In this document: positions 61,480 to 64,000 of the stretch, piece after piece
How positions within the stretch are numbered: the first letter of the stretch is position 1
How the letters are laid out: each line of letters starts with the position of its first letter
Assembly (NCBI GenBank): GCA_963693315.1
Contig: OY856186.1
Location: forward strand, 279,143,491 to 279,207,490
Source: Diogma glabrata
Taxonomy: Eukaryota; Arthropoda; Insecta; Diptera; Cylindrotomidae
Length of the DNA: 64,000 bases
Reading direction: 5' to 3'
The notes under the pieces: model-generated
Database searches by the model: none
What the model was told of the DNA's origin: nothing
The model's input: the letters and a program-made list of their open reading frames with translations, nothing else
Made by a program: the position numbers and the translations under genes

Positions 61480-63000
61480 TCACTAAAATTATAATTTAAG
61501 ATTCGTTATATGATTCGTTAATTGGAATAAATGTTAATTCTTTTTGGTGAGTATTTTTATCGTCATACGAGTAATCGTGGCCGTAATTGAAATAAATGGT
61601 AGACAAGCGGAAAATTGATAAAAATTAATTTAATCCTTTGTTGAATAACAAAAATTATATAACAAACTCGGCATTGTAAAAAAACGGAAACGGTTACAGT
61701 TACAGATTGTATGGTTTGATTATGTTAAATATCAAAAAACTCCACATAAAAATTTAAAAATTTTATAAATCACAACAAAACGTTTTCTGATATTTCTAAA
61801 GTTTATTTGATAAACAAAAATAACGAGATACAGTCAAACTTTGGAAATGGCATTTTTGCGAAATACTTTTTAATGTTATACCATTCAATAATATTGGTGG
61901 TATAATTATGTATGCATGCCATTTTTCAAGTTACTAAAGGTTTTTGGGTGGTTATGGTAAACATTGTGATACAAACTGTTGCAGAATGTGAAATGCGGTT
62001 GCAATGGAAGAATTCAGTCTGAAACTAGACAAAAGGTAATAAATTCTGAAAGGAAATACAATATCAGATACTTGACTTAGTTACTTAACAAGAATAGAAG
62101 GATGACAATGGAAGACAGGGTCAAATTGGTGATATGGATGACAAACTAAATGGTCATGGTCTGATCTATCTCGGGACTGCTTCCGAAAAAATCATACGTG
62201 ATAAATTAGTACTGACTCTGCGAAATAACAACAAGGAATTTTATTTACAAAAAAACCATTATTACTGAAACAAATTCAGCATTCCTAAAAATAGAACTTA
62301 TGTAATGTAAGCGCACTCTTTACGAGCCTATCTTGTGTGAAAAGAGGTGTGTGCGAAAAAAGAGGTTCGCTAGTGAATGAAGAATAGAAGGTTCAGGTCT
62401 GAGAGTGTATATGGATGAATTTAAAGAATTGCACACTGAATTTTTCCTTATTGTCCCATATCTGAACCGGAAATTTCTATGTTACCCCAATTTTGTGTTT
62501 TCTGTTCTACTTCAAAGTTTTTACGCTAAAACAATTTTATATACAAAACATCTTAAAATACCTAAATTAAATAATGTATTAATAATAAATAAACTTACTT
62601 TTAAGTAAAAAATGTTATACGTCCAAAAGCAAGCTACAATGGTACATGAAATAAAAATTACAATTATGGAGTTAATGTAATCAATTTAAATTATCAAAAT
62701 ATGAAATGTATGAAATATGAGTAAATAATTAATGATATTGATAATAATTTCTATTCAAAGTTTGATTTTATAATTAAATGTTTCCAACCTGAATTATGAA
62801 AAAAGTATTGCCTTAAATATTATTGAAATTGTAAAAACGTACTGCATACAGATTCAGTACTCTATACAATTTCCTAAAGTGTTAAAATACTCAACTAATC
62901 TCAGTTAGAAAGTTATAGCTTAAGATAGATTGTGTTGTGTCACACGAGTGACATCCAAGAATTAGATATCAGAAAATAGTGAATGTAAAATTCTTAATTC
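61480..63000. other. Region upstream of epsin
   Basis: This region should hold the epsin 5' UTR and promoter, but no element can be pointed to with confidence. No other gene is supported; the 67-codon frame at 62405-62608 has no recognisable similarity. Confidence 0.45.
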
Positions 63001-63519
63001 TTATTGGCAAAACACTCGTGACAAAAAGAAGTTTATTAAAACATTTGCGCTTGAACATCCGAAAAGACTTTATAGTTATAACACTAAAATATGCGATGGG
63101 CCATAAGTAAGGGAAATGATTAGAAATTTCTTTCTGCTTTCGCTACCGATAAATTAAACCTTCATTACGTTTATTTTAGATGATCTATGAATAATCTCCA
63201 AGAAAAAAACATGAACTCCCTCAAAAAATACAATTAAACATGCGAAAACTGGCAATCGCTTCAATCAACCATTATATCTACAGGCAAACGACATTATATC
63301 TACAGCAACGAAAAGTTTGACGACCATTATCGTCAAAGTTAATAAAGAACACCCGAAGCACCCCAAACTGATTATATATGCGTCAAGAAAGTCTTTGCAA
63401 AACTCATAAGGAAAATGAAACGCGAAAACAGGAAGACAAATCCTAAGAATATCTTGAAATATTTCCACCCAAGATCCACAGCCATCAGAAATGAAAAAAA
63501 AACTTCGAACAAATAAACG

Positions 63520-64000
63520 TGATGTGTTGATAGTATCGCGATCCCATTTTGAAGACCTACTAGATAAGACCTAAGAGGTTAATCATACTCAAACAATTGC
63601 TTCGTTTAGTGAGAAAGGTTTTGTTCTTTACCCAACATTAGAAGAACTGGAAGTCGGCATCTTTGGGATACCGGCTTCTAATGTTGGGTAAAGAACAAAA
63701 CCTTCCTCACTAAACGAACCAATTGTTCGAATATGATTAACCAAACTGAAAAATGGAAAATCACCAGGCGTCGATGGAATCCTAACAGAACTGTTTAAAA
63801 AGGAAGATCAACTCTTGTTTCGCGTATATACAATCTGATTCTTGCAATCTGGTACCAAGAAGAATTACCTGCTGAATGGGAAACAACTTTCATCGGTCCG
63901 CAACATAAGAAACATGACCGCGAGTTACATTGCACTGGATATAAAATACTCGTTAACGTTGTACTTGCTCGATTCATACCGAATCTATCATCGGTGACTA
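63520..64000 (+). pseudogene. LINE reverse transcriptase fragment (RTE-like), runs off the window
   Basis: Ordered peptides of a reverse-transcriptase N-terminal region can be read: SRSHFEDLLDKT near 63533, PTLEELEVGI near 63631, KLKNGKSPGVDGILTELFKK near 63744, then in another frame IYNLILAIWYQEELPAEWET and, further on, YKILVNVVLARFIPNL to the window end. This order is common to RTE-like and related insect LINEs. An inverted duplication (63675-63742) interrupts it, and frames shift, so it is not functional. Upstream sequence to about 63000 may belong to the same element but cannot be read. Confidence 0.75.
63577..63742. repeat. Near-perfect hairpin, 68-base arms, inside LINE remnant
   Basis: Arms 63577-63644 and 63675-63742 are reverse complements with only four mismatches, separated by 30 bases. 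The left arm is part of the LINE coding sequence (it ends in CCAACATTAGAAG, encoding PTLEE). The right arm interrupts the coding sequence just before KLKNGKSPG. The inverted copy was therefore added to an existing LINE. Confidence 0.92.

Overview
The window is nuclear DNA from an arthropod, most likely an insect. The signs are strongly AT-rich non-coding DNA, short GT-AG introns (57 to 908 bases), an epsin gene of animal type, and transposons typical of insect genomes (BEL/Pao, LINEs with RNase H, PIF/Harbinger, hAT, pogo/Tigger, many MITEs). The order cannot be settled from sequence alone. There is no bacterial-type operon, CRISPR array or rRNA. The assembly has one 200-N gap (21035-21234) between (TA)n tracts.

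Only two host genes are well supported. On the + strand, 22735-25647 encodes a C-type-lectin-like domain followed by a long, highly charged coiled coil or single alpha helix; its first exon, with start codon and probable signal peptide, was not found. On the - strand, 61459-57164 encodes a complete epsin (liquid facets type): ENTH domain, two ubiquitin-interacting motifs, seven DPW motifs outside the ENTH domain, and two NPF motifs including a C-terminal one. Eleven coding exons join in frame, one of them a 24-base microexon and one a possible 213-base Asn-rich cassette exon, giving 599 or 670 residues.

Most of the rest is mobile DNA. 1-12 kb: MITEs, a hexanucleotide satellite, a possible SINE, and a direct repeat 7.7 kb apart. 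12.4-18.9 kb: a 6.5-kb hAT-like element with perfect 8-base target duplications and a decayed transposase. 19.8-21.7 kb: long (TA)n tracts, the gap, and a truncated LINE tail. 26.6-28.0 kb: an unclassified inverted-repeat element carrying a repeated CGAGCGCG-type motif. 28.65-31.1 kb: a Harbinger element invaded twice by the same 528-bp MITE. 31.8-35.0 kb: a 286-bp tandem array bounded by inverted copies, then LINE debris. 36.3-42.8 kb: a BEL/Pao retrotransposon with two apparently identical 460-bp LTRs and a 5-base target duplication, but a broken coding region. 45.0-46.7 kb: a large fold-back element. 47.0-51.0 kb: a - strand LINE (endonuclease, reverse transcriptase, RNase H) with a deletion and frame breaks. 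52.1-53.3 kb: a Tigger/pogo remnant. 54.1-57.0 kb: two MITEs. 63.5-64.0 kb: the start of another LINE fragment, carrying an inverted self-duplication.

The picture is a gene-poor interval with nested transposition of different ages. Nothing here looks like a new multi-gene system. The most interesting items are the lectin/charged-helix protein, the epsin cassette exon, the identical MITE pair, the young but broken BEL element, the fold-back elements, and the template-switch-like hairpin near the right end.
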